Source: CAYWJT01 sp964458655
GTDB taxonomy: Bacteria; Acidobacteriota; Aminicenantia; Aminicenantales; Saccharicenantaceae
Direction of reading: 5' to 3'
Assembly: GCA_964458655.1 (NCBI GenBank)
Contig: CAYWJT010000007.1
Span: 1 to 60,855 of the forward strand
DNA length: 60,855 nucleotides
Part shown: positions 1 through 10,664 of the stretch, piece after piece
How positions within the stretch are numbered: position 1 is the first letter of the stretch
How the letters are laid out: every line of letters starts with the position of its first letter
Translations under genes and position numbers: made by a program
The notes under the pieces: model-generated
What the model was told of the DNA's origin: nothing
Databases searched by the model: none
What the model saw: only the letters and a program-made list of their open reading frames with translations

Positions 1-2
1 AT

Positions 3-54
3 GGCGGCACCTATCATAGCCCATCGTGTCACCTATGTATCTGAACGAGCTCAG
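3..54. repeat. Left copy of 52-bp terminal inverted repeat
   Basis: These 52 bases are the exact reverse complement of 60804-60855 at the other end of the window. No coding sequence uses it. It is most simply a fragment of a dispersed repeat, such as an insertion-sequence end, at which the contig assembly stopped. The element type is not identifiable from this stub. Confidence 0.9.
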
Positions 55-90
55 CAAAAACAAACGGGAAACAAACGGGACGTGTGTCCG

Positions 91-117
91 GTACCTGGTA
101 CCTCGGGTACCAGGTAC
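91..117. repeat. Perfect GGTACC palindrome
   Basis: Two 12-base arms, GTACCTGGTACC at 91-102 and GGTACCAGGTAC at 106-117, are perfectly complementary around a TCG loop. A partial further copy (AGGTGCCAGGTACC) follows at 121-134. The same GGTACC core recurs after glmS at 2156 and inside the hairpin near 49711. It is probably a member of a dispersed palindromic repeat family. Confidence 0.8.
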
Positions 118-257
118 GCGAGGTGCCAGGTACCGCCTGATAAATCCTTACTTGCGCCCTGCTTATGATGTTCCTGGCCATAAGTTATTAATATAAAAGC
201 AATAAGACAATAACCTAAGGGGCAAGTCTGCCCTTCCCTTCCGCGGCCCTTCGGTTG

Positions 258-263
258 TATAAT
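258..263 (+). promoter_or_regulatory. Possible -10 box for glmS
   Basis: A perfect TATAAT lies 60 bases upstream of the glmS start in the only AT-leaning part of the leader. No convincing -35 box is present at the expected distance (TTCCCT at best). The rest of 135-322 contains no gene. Confidence 0.3.
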
Positions 264-322
264 CAGGGGGCGGTCCCTGAAGCGGGGCGCCGTTCAAGGA
301 AGACAAGGCGGGGAGGATTGAG

Positions 323-2152
<1,830 letters not shown>

Positions 2153-2155
2153 TTT

Positions 2156-2168
2156 GGTACCGGGCACC
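2156..2168. repeat. GGTACC-type repeat behind glmS stop
   Basis: GGTACCGGGCACC starts three bases after the glmS stop codon. Its reverse complement differs by one base from AGGTGCCAGGTACC near the left end of the window, so it appears to belong to the same dispersed repeat family. Confidence 0.5.
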
Positions 2169-2279
2169 TGAGACGTAATCGGGTATATAATAGGCGTCCG
2201 AGCATAAAACATGTTCTCGAGAGCGTCATTAAGAGGGAGGCTGTTTTCGGGCCTCTTTTCAGCTTGATAGGAGGATACA

Positions 2280-3236
2280 ATGAGGGAAAAGCGGCCACAA
2301 AACATATTCAATATCTTTAGCTTACGGGCGAGAACCTGCCCGGCCGCAGCCGTGACTTCCGGCACGGCTGCACCGCCGCGTTCCCGTATCGCGATCCGTT
2401 CGGCCGCGCGACCCACGGCCCTCCCTGCAGCCCGCCCCGCCGCCCTAATCTCTCTCGCCCTTGTTTTCCTGTTCATAGCCGTGCCCGCGGCCTTCTCCGC
2501 GCGCGCTGACTCCGCTTCAAACCGCGCCGACGGCCAGTCCGCGAAGGTCGTCTTCGACAAGAAGGTCCACGACTTCGGGCCCATCAAGGACGGCGCCGTA
2601 GTCGAGGCCAGGTTCGAATTCCGGAACGAGGGCGACGCGCCGCTCGTCATCGAAAGGGTGGATACTAGCTGCGGCTGCACCGCGGCCGTGCTCTCGGAGC
2701 GGAACATCGCGCCGGGCAAGAAAGGCGTCCTCAAGGCCACCTTCGACAGCCGCGGCTACCAGGGCCCGGTGACCAAGTACATCTTCGTCACGACCAACGA
2801 CCCCCAAGCGCCGCGCGCCGAGCTTCAGATAAAAGCCGACGTCCGGGGCGAGCCCGGTCCCAAGATCGAGCTCGACAACTACAACCTCGACCTCGGCCTT
2901 AGCCTCGAGGGCGAGGAACCGACGGCCTCGGTGCTCATCAGCAACACCGGCCAGAAAGACCTTCGTATCGAGATAACGCACCCGGAGATAAGGTTCTTCG
3001 CCGACGGCAAGCCCGTCACCTTCCCGCTGTTCATCCGGCCCGGCAAGGAACGCCGCATCGAGTTCCGTTTCACGCCTCAGGCGCGCACCGGCCCCCTCCG
3101 CGATTACGTCCTCATCAAATCCAACGATCAGGTCCGCGCCACCCTTTCCGTCTACGTCAGCCGCTACGTCCTGACGAGGAAGGAGCTCAAGGAGCTCTTC
3201 GAGAGATATAAGAAGGTCCTTGAAGAGATAAAGTGA
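2280..3236 (+). CDS. DUF1573 exported protein
   Basis: A 318-residue protein with DUF1573 (immunoglobulin-like, ASH/HYDIN-related) domains. The first covers roughly residues 90-180, including the family pattern DFGPIKDG and a SCGCTAAVL cysteine motif. A second similar beta-sandwich follows (about 195-290). A hydrophobic segment at about 55-72 looks like a signal or anchor, but it is preceded by an unusually long 54-residue Arg/Pro/Ala-rich N-terminus. The start was kept because AGGAGG lies at optimal spacing and no later start codon precedes the hydrophobic stretch. The role is unknown; related proteins are periplasmic or cell-surface. The stop overlaps the next gene's GTG. Confidence 0.85.
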   Translation: MREKRPQNIFNIFSLRARTCPAAAVTSGTAAPPRSRIAIRSAARPTALPAARPAALISLALVFLFIAVPAAFSARADSASNRADGQSAKVVFDKKVHDFGPIKDGAVVEARFEFRNEGDAPLVIERVDTSCGCTAAVLSERNIAPGKKGVLKATFDSRGYQGPVTKYIFVTTNDPQAPRAELQIKADVRGEPGPKIELDNYNLDLGLSLEGEEPTASVLISNTGQKDLRIEITHPEIRFFADGKPVTFPLFIRPGKERRIEFRFTPQARTGPLRDYVLIKSNDQVRATLSVYVSRYVLTRKELKELFERYKKVLEEIK

Positions 3237-3451
3237 TTCTCACCGTCAAGGTCCAGCCGAAGTCGAGCCGCCCGGGCGTCGAGAAGCTCAGCGACCGCGA
3301 GTTCCGGGTCCGCGTCCGCTCCGCGCCCGAGAAGGGCCGGGCCAACAAGGAGACGGCCGAGCTCCTGGCCGCATTCCTCGGCGTCCCGGCCTCGCGGCTC
3401 AAGCTCGTCCGGGGCGCCTCCTCCAGCCTGAAATGGTTCGAACTCGGATAG
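3233..3451 (+). CDS. DUF167 / YggU family protein
   Basis: A 72-residue protein matching the DUF167 (YggU) family throughout: KVQPKSSRPGV near the start, the central RVRSAPEKGRANKETAELLA signature, and LKLVRGASSSLK at the end. The fold is a small cytoplasmic alpha/beta domain of unknown function. The GTG start overlaps the TGA of the DUF1573 gene by four bases (GTGA), so translation is probably coupled. The transporter gene follows 13 bases later, and the three genes look like one operon with no obvious shared function. Confidence 0.88.
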   Translation: MILTVKVQPKSSRPGVEKLSDREFRVRVRSAPEKGRANKETAELLAAFLGVPASRLKLVRGASSSLKWFELG

Positions 3452-3464
3452 CGGAGGCCGGGCG

Positions 3465-4775
3465 GTGAGCGCTTACAACCTGGTCAGCTTCGCCGGCGTC
3501 TTCATCATCGCCGCCTGCGCCTGGCTCCTGTCCTCGAACCGCCGCGTCGTCAACTTCCGCGTGGTCGCTTGGGGCATCGGCCTTCAGCTTCTGTTCGCCT
3601 TCTTCGTCTTCATCGTCCCCGCCGGCACCAAACTCTTCCTCTGGATAAACGACGCCGTGGTCGTGGTCCTCAACTCGGCCACGGCCGGGACGCGCTTCGT
3701 CTTCGGCCGGCTGGCCCTGCCGCCGGGCGCCGTGAATGAAGCGGGCGAGGCTTCGCTCGGCTATATCCTTGCTTTTCAAGGACTTCCGACCATCATCTTC
3801 TTCGCCGCCCTGGTCGAGGCCCTGTATTTCCTGCGCGTCATGCCCTTCGTCATCAAGCTCTTCGGCCGCCTCTTTTCGAGGCTCATGCGCGTGAGCGGGG
3901 CGGAGTCGCTGGCCGTGGCCTCGAACATCTTCGTGGGCGTCGAGTCGGCCATCGTCGTCAAGCCCCACCTCAAGGAGATGACCCGCTCCGAGCTCGGCAC
4001 CATCCTGACCGCGGGCATGGGCACCATCGCCTCGACCGTGCTCGCCCTCTACGTGCTCCTGCTCCAGAAGAGCATCCCGACCATCGCCGGCCACCTCGTC
4101 TCAGCCTCCATCCTGTCCGCGCCGGCCTGCATCCTCACGGCCAAGCTCATGATGCCGGAAACGGAGCGGCCGACCACCCTCGGCGTGAAAGTCGAGCCGC
4201 ACTACGAGCGGGCCGACAACATCGTCATGGCCCTCATCAACGGCGCCGGCGACGGCCTCAAGCTCCTCGGGGGCATCATCGCCCTGCTCATCGCCTTCCT
4301 GGGCGTCCTGGCCCTGGTCAACATGCTCCTAGGCATGGCCGGCGGCGCCCTGAACAACCTGTTCGGCTGGCACGCGAACTGGTCGCTCGAAACGCTGCTC
4401 GGATACGTCTTCTATCCCTTCACGCTTCTCATCGGCGTCCCGCCCTCGGACGCTGCCGCCGTGGCTAGGATCATCGGCGAGCGGACCGTGACGACCGAGG
4501 TCGTGTCCTACACGGAGCTGGCCCGGCTCATCGCCGACGGCCGGCTCCACGACCCGCGCTCGGCCATCATCGCCTCCTACGCCCTGTGCGGCTTCGCCCA
4601 CGTGGCCTCGCTCGCCATCTTCATCGGGGGCACCGGCGCCCTGGCCCCGTCGCGCCTGCGCGACCTGTCGCGCGTCGGCTTGCGGGCCCTCCTGGCCGCC
4701 GTGCTCGCCACCCTGATGACCGGGGCCGTGGCCGGGGCCTTCTACACCGGCGGCTCCTTCTTCTTAGTCAAGTAG
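3465..4775 (+). CDS. NupC/CNT-family nucleoside transporter
   Basis: A 436-residue polytopic inner-membrane protein with the organisation of concentrative nucleoside transporters. Three N-terminal helices include VVAWGIGLQLLFAFFVF, followed by gate-like and transport domains with ILAFQGLPTIIFFAAL and the C-terminal LCGFAHVASLAIFIGG segment. CNT proteins import nucleosides with H+ or Na+. The motif usually read GQTEAPL in the family is replaced here by GVESAIVV (about residues 165-172), so the substrate may differ. The start is GTG, the third gene of the DUF1573-YggU operon. Confidence 0.88.
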   Translation: MSAYNLVSFAGVFIIAACAWLLSSNRRVVNFRVVAWGIGLQLLFAFFVFIVPAGTKLFLWINDAVVVVLNSATAGTRFVFGRLALPPGAVNEAGEASLGYILAFQGLPTIIFFAALVEALYFLRVMPFVIKLFGRLFSRLMRVSGAESLAVASNIFVGVESAIVVKPHLKEMTRSELGTILTAGMGTIASTVLALYVLLLQKSIPTIAGHLVSASILSAPACILTAKLMMPETERPTTLGVKVEPHYERADNIVMALINGAGDGLKLLGGIIALLIAFLGVLALVNMLLGMAGGALNNLFGWHANWSLETLLGYVFYPFTLLIGVPPSDAAAVARIIGERTVTTEVVSYTELARLIADGRLHDPRSAIIASYALCGFAHVASLAIFIGGTGALAPSRLRDLSRVGLRALLAAVLATLMTGAVAGAFYTGGSFFLVK

Positions 4776-5018
4776 TCCGGGACCGGAGTCGCGCGCCGAA
4801 AAAACCCGGCCGCCGTGCGGCAAGCCATAATTCATCGCGCTCACGTCGCGGGTCGGGAACGCGAATCGGAAACGCCGGTCACTTCCGTATCCCCAGGGAA
4901 ACGCCGTCCGCGAGGCCGAAGGCAGGCCGGCCGGCAGACAGGCCGGGGAACAAGCCTGCTGAACGCGGGCGCGCTAATAAGGGCTCGCTCTACGAACAAG
5001 GGGGAGTTTAGAAAATCC

Positions 5019-6272
5019 ATGGAGATGCGTATGGAAACTTACATTGAAACGGCCGCGGCCCGGCGGCCGGAGAAATATCGGCGAAACTCCTTATTGGCAT
5101 CAGAGCGACGGCCCCTGAAAAAATCGCCCCGGCCCGTTCGTCAAGTCCTGTGGGAGGACCAGGCCTTGGAGGACGCGAAGCTCGAGCTGCTCGCTTTCCA
5201 CCTGCTGTTCGCGGCCTATCCCGGCCAGGCCGCCCTGGCGCTCAAGCGCTTCGGCTCCGTGTCGGCCGCGCTCCGGGCCGGGCCGGCCGCGGCCCTGGAA
5301 GCCGGCCTTCCCGAGTTCGTCTGCAAGTCCCTCCGCGACGGCGGGATTCTCGAGCGGGCCGCCTCGGAATTGGAAAAAATCCGCAAAAACGGGTATCATC
5401 TGCTCTCCTTCGAGGACGAGGCCTACCCGGAATATCTCAAGGAAATAACCGGCCCGCCGGCTCTGCTCTACGTGGCGGGAAGGCCGGAGGCCCTGGCCCA
5501 GCCGGCCGTGGCCTTGGTCGGTTCGCGCCGGCCGAGCCCTTACGGGCTGGCCGTGGCCGAGAAGCTCGCGACCGAGCTGGCCGGCCGCGGCTGTGTCATC
5601 GTGAGCGGCCTCGCCCTCGGGATAGACGCCGCCGCCCACTGGGGCGCGCTGCGGCGGGGAGGCGTGACGGTGGCCGTCCTCGGCTCCGGCCTGGACGTCC
5701 CCTACCCGCGCGCGAACCGCAGCCTTTACGGGAAGATCGCGGAGAAGGGCGCGGTCGTCTCGGAGTTCCCGCTGGGGACGCGGCCGCACGCGCTGAACTT
5801 CCCGGTGCGCAACAGGCTGATAAGCGGCCTCTCGCTCGGCGTGGTCGTGGTCGAGGCGGCCGGCCGCAGCGGCGCGCTCATCACGGCCAAGTTCGCCCTG
5901 GAGCAGGACCGCGAGGTGATGGCCGTGCCCGGGAGCGTCACGAACGAGCTCAGCCGCGGACCGCACGGCCTGATCAAGGACGGGGCGCGCCTGGTCGAGG
6001 GCTGGGAGGACGTCGCCGAGGGGCTGCCCTCGCCTTGGAAGGAGAAACTGCTTGCGCAAAAGGACGCGAATGTGGACAATAATCAGGTTTTCCTGACGGC
6101 GGAGGGACGCAAACTGCTGGAGCTGGTCCCGGCGGACGGGACGGCGGCTGTGGACGAGCTGGCCGAGCGCGCCGACCTTTCACTGCCGAAGCTCCTTTCG
6201 CTCCTTCTCGAGCTCGAGCTCCAGGGAGCCGTCGTCCAGCGCCCCGGGAAGATGTTCCAGAGGAGACTGTAA
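5019..6272 (+). CDS. dprA: DNA processing protein DprA (Smf)
   Basis: DprA binds incoming single-stranded DNA and loads RecA during natural transformation. About 417 residues from the ATG at 5019, which has GGGGAG upstream; an open frame continues upstream to 4815 but is not DprA-like. An N-terminal helical region (about 45-130) precedes the Rossmann-like DprA domain with the family motifs ALVGSRRPSPYG, VSGLALGIDAAAH, VLGSGLDVPYP, NFPVRNRLISGLS and GRSGALITAKFALEQ. A C-terminal winged-helix region (about 350-417) follows. The stop immediately abuts the topA GTG. The dprA-topA-xerC order is also known in Firmicutes. The competence context is supported by comEA-like and comF genes in this window. 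Confidence 0.93.
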   Translation: MEMRMETYIETAAARRPEKYRRNSLLASERRPLKKSPRPVRQVLWEDQALEDAKLELLAFHLLFAAYPGQAALALKRFGSVSAALRAGPAAALEAGLPEFVCKSLRDGGILERAASELEKIRKNGYHLLSFEDEAYPEYLKEITGPPALLYVAGRPEALAQPAVALVGSRRPSPYGLAVAEKLATELAGRGCVIVSGLALGIDAAAHWGALRRGGVTVAVLGSGLDVPYPRANRSLYGKIAEKGAVVSEFPLGTRPHALNFPVRNRLISGLSLGVVVVEAAGRSGALITAKFALEQDREVMAVPGSVTNELSRGPHGLIKDGARLVEGWEDVAEGLPSPWKEKLLAQKDANVDNNQVFLTAEGRKLLELVPADGTAAVDELAERADLSLPKLLSLLLELELQGAVVQRPGKMFQRRL

Positions 6273-8840
6273 GTGGCAAGATCGCTCGTCATCGTGGAAT
6301 CGCCGGCCAAGGCCAAGACCATAAACCACTATCTCGGCTCGGGCTACGTCGTCAAAGCCTCGATGGGCCACGTCTGCGACCTGCCCCAAAAGAAGCTCGG
6401 CGTCGACATCAAGAAGGACTTCGAGCCGACCTACCAGGTCATACCGGAGAAGAAGAAGCTCGTCGTCGAGCTGAAGAAGGCGGCCCGCGAGGCCGAACGG
6501 GTCATCCTGGCGGCCGACCCGGACCGCGAGGGCGAAGCCATCTGCTGGCACCTGAGCCAGCTCATCAAGGACGACAACAGCAACGTCTTCCGGGCCGTTT
6601 TCCACGAGGTGACGCGCGACGCCGTGCAGGCGGCCTTCGAAAAGCCGGGCTCGCTCGACAAGAACCTAATCGACGCCCAACAGACACGCCGCATCCTCGA
6701 CCGCCTGGTCGGCTACCTGATCAGCCCGCTGCTCTGGAAGAAGATCGGCAAGGGCCTGAGCGCCGGCCGCGTCCAGTCGGTGGCCCTGCGCCTGATCTGC
6801 GAGCGCGAGAAGGAGATCAAGGCCTTCAAGCCCGAGGAGTACTGGACGCTTACGGCCCTGCTCCGGGCCCAGAACCCTCCCGAGTTCAAGGCCGGGCTGG
6901 CCAAGGTCGACGGCAAGAAGGTCAGGCTGAAGAACGAGGCCCAGGCCCGGGAGGCCCAGGCCGACTGCGAGAAGGCGGCCTTCGTCCTGAAGAAGGTCAC
7001 GGTCAGAGAAAAGCGCAAGACGCCGGCCCCGCCGTTCATAACGAGCACCCTCCAGCAGGAGGCCTTCCGCATCCTGCATTACCCTGTTAAGAAGACGATG
7101 AGCGTCGCCCAGCGCCTGTACGAGGGCCTGAACGTGGGCGAGGCCGGCCAGACCGGTCTCATCACCTACATGCGCACCGACTCGATCCGGGTCTCGGAGC
7201 AGGCGGCGGCCGCGGCCCGCAAGTATATCGAGCAGGCCTTTTCGCCGGCTTACGTTCCGGCCAAGCCGCACGTGTTCAAGAACCCGAAAAAATCGCAGGA
7301 CGCCCACGAGGCCATCCGACCGACGCGGCTCGACCTGCCCCCGGAGAAGATCAAGTCCTACCTGAAGAAGGACGAGTACGACCTTTACCGGCTGGTCTGG
7401 AACCGCTTCCTGGCTTCCCAGATGGCGCCGGCGCTGGTCGAAGAAACGGAGTTCGAGATACTGGCATCGAGGCGTCCGCAAGCGGGCGCCGCGGCGGCGC
7501 CCGGCGCCGCCCTGATCGTTGAAGCGGGCGCGAAAATCGCCGCCAAGAAGCCGGTCGAGTACCTGTTCAAGGCCAAGGGCGAGGTCGTCAAGTTCGACGG
7601 CTTCCTGGCGGTCTTCCCCTCGAACGGCAACGACAAGGAGCTCCTGCCGAAGGCTTCGGAGGGCGAGGAGCTCAGGCTCGTCGGCCTCGACACCAAGCAG
7701 AATTTCACCCAGCCGCCCCCGCGCTACACCGAAGGCACGCTGGTCAAGGAGCTCGAGTCGCGCGGCATCGGCCGGCCGAGCACGTACGCGCCCATCATCT
7801 CGACCCTTCAGGACAGGACGTACGTCGTCAAGGAGAAGGGCAAGTTCCGGCCCACCGACCTGGGCATGTACGTCACTAACTTCCTTATCAAGCACTTCGA
7901 GAAGCTGATGGACTACGAGTTCACGGCCAGGATGGAGGAGGAGCTCGACCAGGTGGAGGAGGGCGGCCGTGGCTGGGTCGAGAGCCTGCGCGAGTTCTAC
8001 GGCCTGCTCGAGAAGTATCTCAAGGGCGGCCACGAGAGCGAGAGCATTACGCGCACCGGCATACCCATAGAGGAGAAGTGCCCCAAGTGCGGCCGCGGCC
8101 TGGTCATCAAGAGCGGACGGTTCGGCCGTTTCAAGTCCTGCTCCGGCTACCCGGAATGCGATTATCGGGAGAGCCTGGTCAAGAAGGAAGTCAAGGTCCT
8201 CGAGGAGAAGTGCCCTAAGTGCGGTTCGCCGCTCGTCCAGAGGTTCGGAAGGTACGGCGCCTTTGTGGCCTGCTCCAACTACCCGGCGTGCGAATACATC
8301 AAGAAGGAGAACTCGGACACGGGCGTGGCCTGCCCGCTCGGCTGCGGCGGCAAGGTCATGCGGCGGAAGACTCGGCGCGGGAAGTTCTTCTACGGGTGCA
8401 GCAGGTATCCCGAGTGCAAGTTCGCTTCCTGGGACGAGCCGGTCGTCGCGCCCTGCCCGTCGTGCGGGGCGCCGGTCCTCTACAGGAAAGTGCCGGCCAA
8501 GGGCGCGCCTTGCCTTTACTGCAAGAACGAGAAGTGCGGCTGGAAGGAAAAGGCCGGGGACGCCGGGAAGGGGAGCGGACCGGAAAAGGGCGCGACGCCG
8601 GAGAAATCCGGCGCGCCCGGAAAGGAAACGGGGAGCAGCGGGGACGCGGGCAAGGCGTTGGAGAAAAGCAAACCGGCCGAACCGGGAAAAGAGTTCGAGA
8701 AAAGCCAGGCGGATGACCCGGAAAAGGGTGGGCTGGCTGAAAGAACAGGCGAGTCGCCGAAAGAACCGGGAACGACGCCGAACGAACGAGGAGAGCCCGG
8801 CGGAGTCGGTGAGCCGGCCGACGCGGGGAAAAAGGGATAG
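6273..8840 (+). CDS. topA: DNA topoisomerase I
   Basis: A type IA topoisomerase of 855 residues that relaxes negative supercoils through a 5'-phosphotyrosine intermediate. The Toprim domain begins at once (LVIVESPAKAKT, acidic triad in DPDREGEA). The catalytic tyrosine is Tyr299 in ITYMRTDSIR. Four C4 zinc-ribbon motifs follow from about residue 600 to 755, each beginning with a CPxCG or CPLGC type pair. The last about 95 residues are a low-complexity Gly/Lys/Glu/Pro tail not expected from the core family. GTG start directly after the dprA stop, so the pair is translationally coupled. Confidence 0.96.
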   Translation: MARSLVIVESPAKAKTINHYLGSGYVVKASMGHVCDLPQKKLGVDIKKDFEPTYQVIPEKKKLVVELKKAAREAERVILAADPDREGEAICWHLSQLIKDDNSNVFRAVFHEVTRDAVQAAFEKPGSLDKNLIDAQQTRRILDRLVGYLISPLLWKKIGKGLSAGRVQSVALRLICEREKEIKAFKPEEYWTLTALLRAQNPPEFKAGLAKVDGKKVRLKNEAQAREAQADCEKAAFVLKKVTVREKRKTPAPPFITSTLQQEAFRILHYPVKKTMSVAQRLYEGLNVGEAGQTGLITYMRTDSIRVSEQAAAAARKYIEQAFSPAYVPAKPHVFKNPKKSQDAHEAIRPTRLDLPPEKIKSYLKKDEYDLYRLVWNRFLASQMAPALVEETEFEILASRRPQAGAAAAPGAALIVEAGAKIAAKKPVEYLFKAKGEVVKFDGFLAVFPSNGNDKELLPKASEGEELRLVGLDTKQNFTQPPPRYTEGTLVKELESRGIGRPSTYAPIISTLQDRTYVVKEKGKFRPTDLGMYVTNFLIKHFEKLMDYEFTARMEEELDQVEEGGRGWVESLREFYGLLEKYLKGGHESESITRTGIPIEEKCPKCGRGLVIKSGRFGRFKSCSGYPECDYRESLVKKEVKVLEEKCPKCGSPLVQRFGRYGAFVACSNYPACEYIKKENSDTGVACPLGCGGKVMRRKTRRGKFFYGCSRYPECKFASWDEPVVAPCPSCGAPVLYRKVPAKGAPCLYCKNEKCGWKEKAGDAGKGSGPEKGATPEKSGAPGKETGSSGDAGKALEKSKPAEPGKEFEKSQADDPEKGGLAERTGESPKEPGTTPNERGEPGGVGEPADAGKKG

Positions 8841-9063
8841 CAGGACCGCAAGATTACGGTCGCGGGACGAAGGCGGTTCACGGCTCGGGACAAAGGCGTG
8901 AACGGAGCGCGGGGGCCGGGAAGCGCTTCGCGGCGGGCCCGCCGAGGGGATTAGACAGCGGGGCGGGCTGGACTGGTCTAAATGCAAACGTAACTGCGAG
9001 CTGCCCCGGTCCGTGACGCGACCTGGGCTGTCGTGGTACATTAGCCACGGACTGCCGAATAAT

Positions 9064-9969
9064 ATGAAGCGGGAAATAACCGAGTTCCTCCAGTACCTCA
9101 GGCACGAGAAGAACGCCTCGGTCCACACGATCGCGGCCTACGGCCGCGACTTGAAGGAGCTTGAAACCTACTTCAAGGAGGCCGGGGTCCGTTGGGACCG
9201 GGCCGACAACGTCAGCCTGCGCGGCTTCCTGGCCGGCCTGTACGAGAAGAAGCGCAAGAAATCCTCCATCGGGCGCAAGCTGGCCGCGGTCCGCTCCTTC
9301 TATGATTTCTGCGTCAGAAGGAAGCGACTGGCCGAGAACCCGGCCGGGCTGCTGGCGACTCCGCGCCAGGACAAGCGCGTGCCGTCGTTCCTTTCGGAGG
9401 ACGAGGTTTCGACCCTGCTCGACCTGCCGAAGGGCGGGAAGCCGGCCGACCTCAGGGACAGGGCGATGCTCGAGCTTCTCTACGCGAGCGGGATACGGGT
9501 GGGCGAGCTCGTCGGGCTGAACTTGGGCGACGTCCATTTGAGCGATCGATTCCTCAGGGTCAGAGGCAAGGGCAAGAAGGAGCGGGTGGTGCCGTTCGGG
9601 AGCAAGGCGGTCGATGCGATGGCGGACTACTTGAAGGCGAGGCCGATGCTGGCAGCCGCGGGGGAAAAGGCGGAGGCGGTCGAGGGCGTCGACCAGGCGG
9701 TGTTCCTGAACCGCGGCGGCGGACGGCTCACGGCGCGGTCGGTGCAGCGGATGGTCGCGAAATACATAAAGCGTACGGCCGTGGGGCGGAAGATAAGTCC
9801 GCATTCCCTGAGGCATTCCTTCGCCTCGCATCTGCTCGGAAGGGGCGCCGACCTCAGGGTCATCCAGGAATTGCTCGGGCACTCCAGCCTGGCGACGACG
9901 CAGAAGTACACGCACGTCGACTTGCGGCAACTCCTCGAGACCTACAAGAAAAGCCACCCCCGTTCTTAA
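9064..9969 (+). CDS. xerC: Tyrosine recombinase XerC/XerD
   Basis: A site-specific recombinase of 301 residues that resolves chromosome dimers at dif sites. The N-terminal SAM-like core-binding domain (about 1-85) contains EKNASVHTIAAYGRDL. The catalytic domain carries the expected residues: Arg in ASGIRVGEL, HSLRHSFASHLL (His-x-x-Arg), GHSSLATTQKYTHV (His and the Tyr nucleophile). ATG 9064 was chosen because it matches the usual N-terminus; a GTG at 9013 in the same frame is possible. The position after topA argues for XerC rather than XerD. Its TAA stop lies inside a repeat arm. Confidence 0.93.
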   Translation: MKREITEFLQYLRHEKNASVHTIAAYGRDLKELETYFKEAGVRWDRADNVSLRGFLAGLYEKKRKKSSIGRKLAAVRSFYDFCVRRKRLAENPAGLLATPRQDKRVPSFLSEDEVSTLLDLPKGGKPADLRDRAMLELLYASGIRVGELVGLNLGDVHLSDRFLRVRGKGKKERVVPFGSKAVDAMADYLKARPMLAAAGEKAEAVEGVDQAVFLNRGGGRLTARSVQRMVAKYIKRTAVGRKISPHSLRHSFASHLLGRGADLRVIQELLGHSSLATTQKYTHVDLRQLLETYKKSHPRS

Positions 9970-10141
9970 AAAGGGGACAGTTTACTCATTCACCTAATTT
10001 CCATCATCCGGCGACAAGCGTCATAGTCTTCAGGAAGGCGTCCTGGCTTGGGCGCAGATGTCGGTGACCCCGGACGGCCATGGAGGCGACGGCCGAGCCT
10101 GCTTCAGCAGGCGCTAAATGAGTAAACTGTCCCCATTTTAA
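9966..10141. mobile_element. MITE-like inverted-repeat element
   Basis: Arms of 25 bases at 9966-9990 and 10117-10141 are inverted copies with one mismatch (core GGGGACAGTTTACTCATT). They enclose about 126 bases with no gene. The left arm contains the xerC stop. A third copy of the arm lies behind hypA at 18075-18099. The compact size and terminal arms suggest a non-autonomous element or paired REP-type repeats; no target duplication is evident. Confidence 0.6.
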
Positions 10142-10298
10142 TGACAACGGGAGTTCTGGCGGCACGGCCGTTGCGGCTACGCGCGTTGACGGAGGGCTGG
10201 GAGGAGCCGGTTTTAAGTGATTGTTAATGCACTAGTTAGCGCGGCGCCGGCGAATGGCATCGGGCTTGCTTTATAAGGGGCGAAAGGAGGTTCGTTCG

Positions 10299-10610
10299 AT
10301 GTTCTTAAAAACACGCGCAACTCTCAGTCTCGCCCTGGCCGTGGTGGTCTTCCTGGCGGCGGCCGGCGCGGCCCTGGCCCAGAGCGGCCCGGCCAAGGCC
10401 AAGGTCAACATCAACACGGCCACGGCCTCGGAGCTCGAAAGCTTGCCGAGGATAGGCCCCAAAGTCGCCCAGAGGATCGTCGACTACAGGACCCAGAACG
10501 GCAACTTCAAGAAGGTCGAGGACATCATGAAGGTCCGGGGCATAGGCGAAAAGCTCTTCGAGCAGATCAAGGACCGGATCACGGTCGGGCCTGAGAGCCA
10601 GGCGAAATAA
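10299..10610 (+). CDS. ComEA-like helix-hairpin-helix exported protein
   Basis: A 103-residue protein with a signal peptide (hydrophobic about 8-26, cleavage after ALA) and a tandem helix-hairpin-helix DNA-binding region: KVNINTATASELESLPRIG, then KVEDIMKVRGIGEKLFEQIK. This is the ComEA C-terminal module, which binds DNA during uptake for transformation. AGGAGG lies at ideal distance from ATG 10299. It is monocistronic and convergent with rdgB. Its short length, without a long linker, resembles the minimal ComEA-like proteins of many Gram-negatives. A role in competence is inferred from family and from dprA and comF nearby. Confidence 0.88.
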   Translation: MFLKTRATLSLALAVVVFLAAAGAALAQSGPAKAKVNINTATASELESLPRIGPKVAQRIVDYRTQNGNFKKVEDIMKVRGIGEKLFEQIKDRITVGPESQAK

Positions 10611-10611
10611 C

Positions 10612-10636
10612 GGAAGGGGAGCCCCCTCCCCCTTCC
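10612..10636. terminator. Hairpin between convergent comEA-like and rdgB genes
   Basis: GGAAGGGGAG at 10612-10621 pairs with CTCCCCCTTCC at 10626-10636 with one bulged base. No run of T follows on either strand, so a termination role is only suggested by its position between convergent genes. Confidence 0.3.
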
Positions 10637-10664
10637 CGCGGCCGGTCGGGCTCGCGCGGGAAAG

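Noticed and set aside
6666..9128. 820-codon open frame on the minus strand opposite topA
   Set aside because: It mirrors topA codon by codon in a GC-rich genome, has no domain features, and topA itself is unmistakable.
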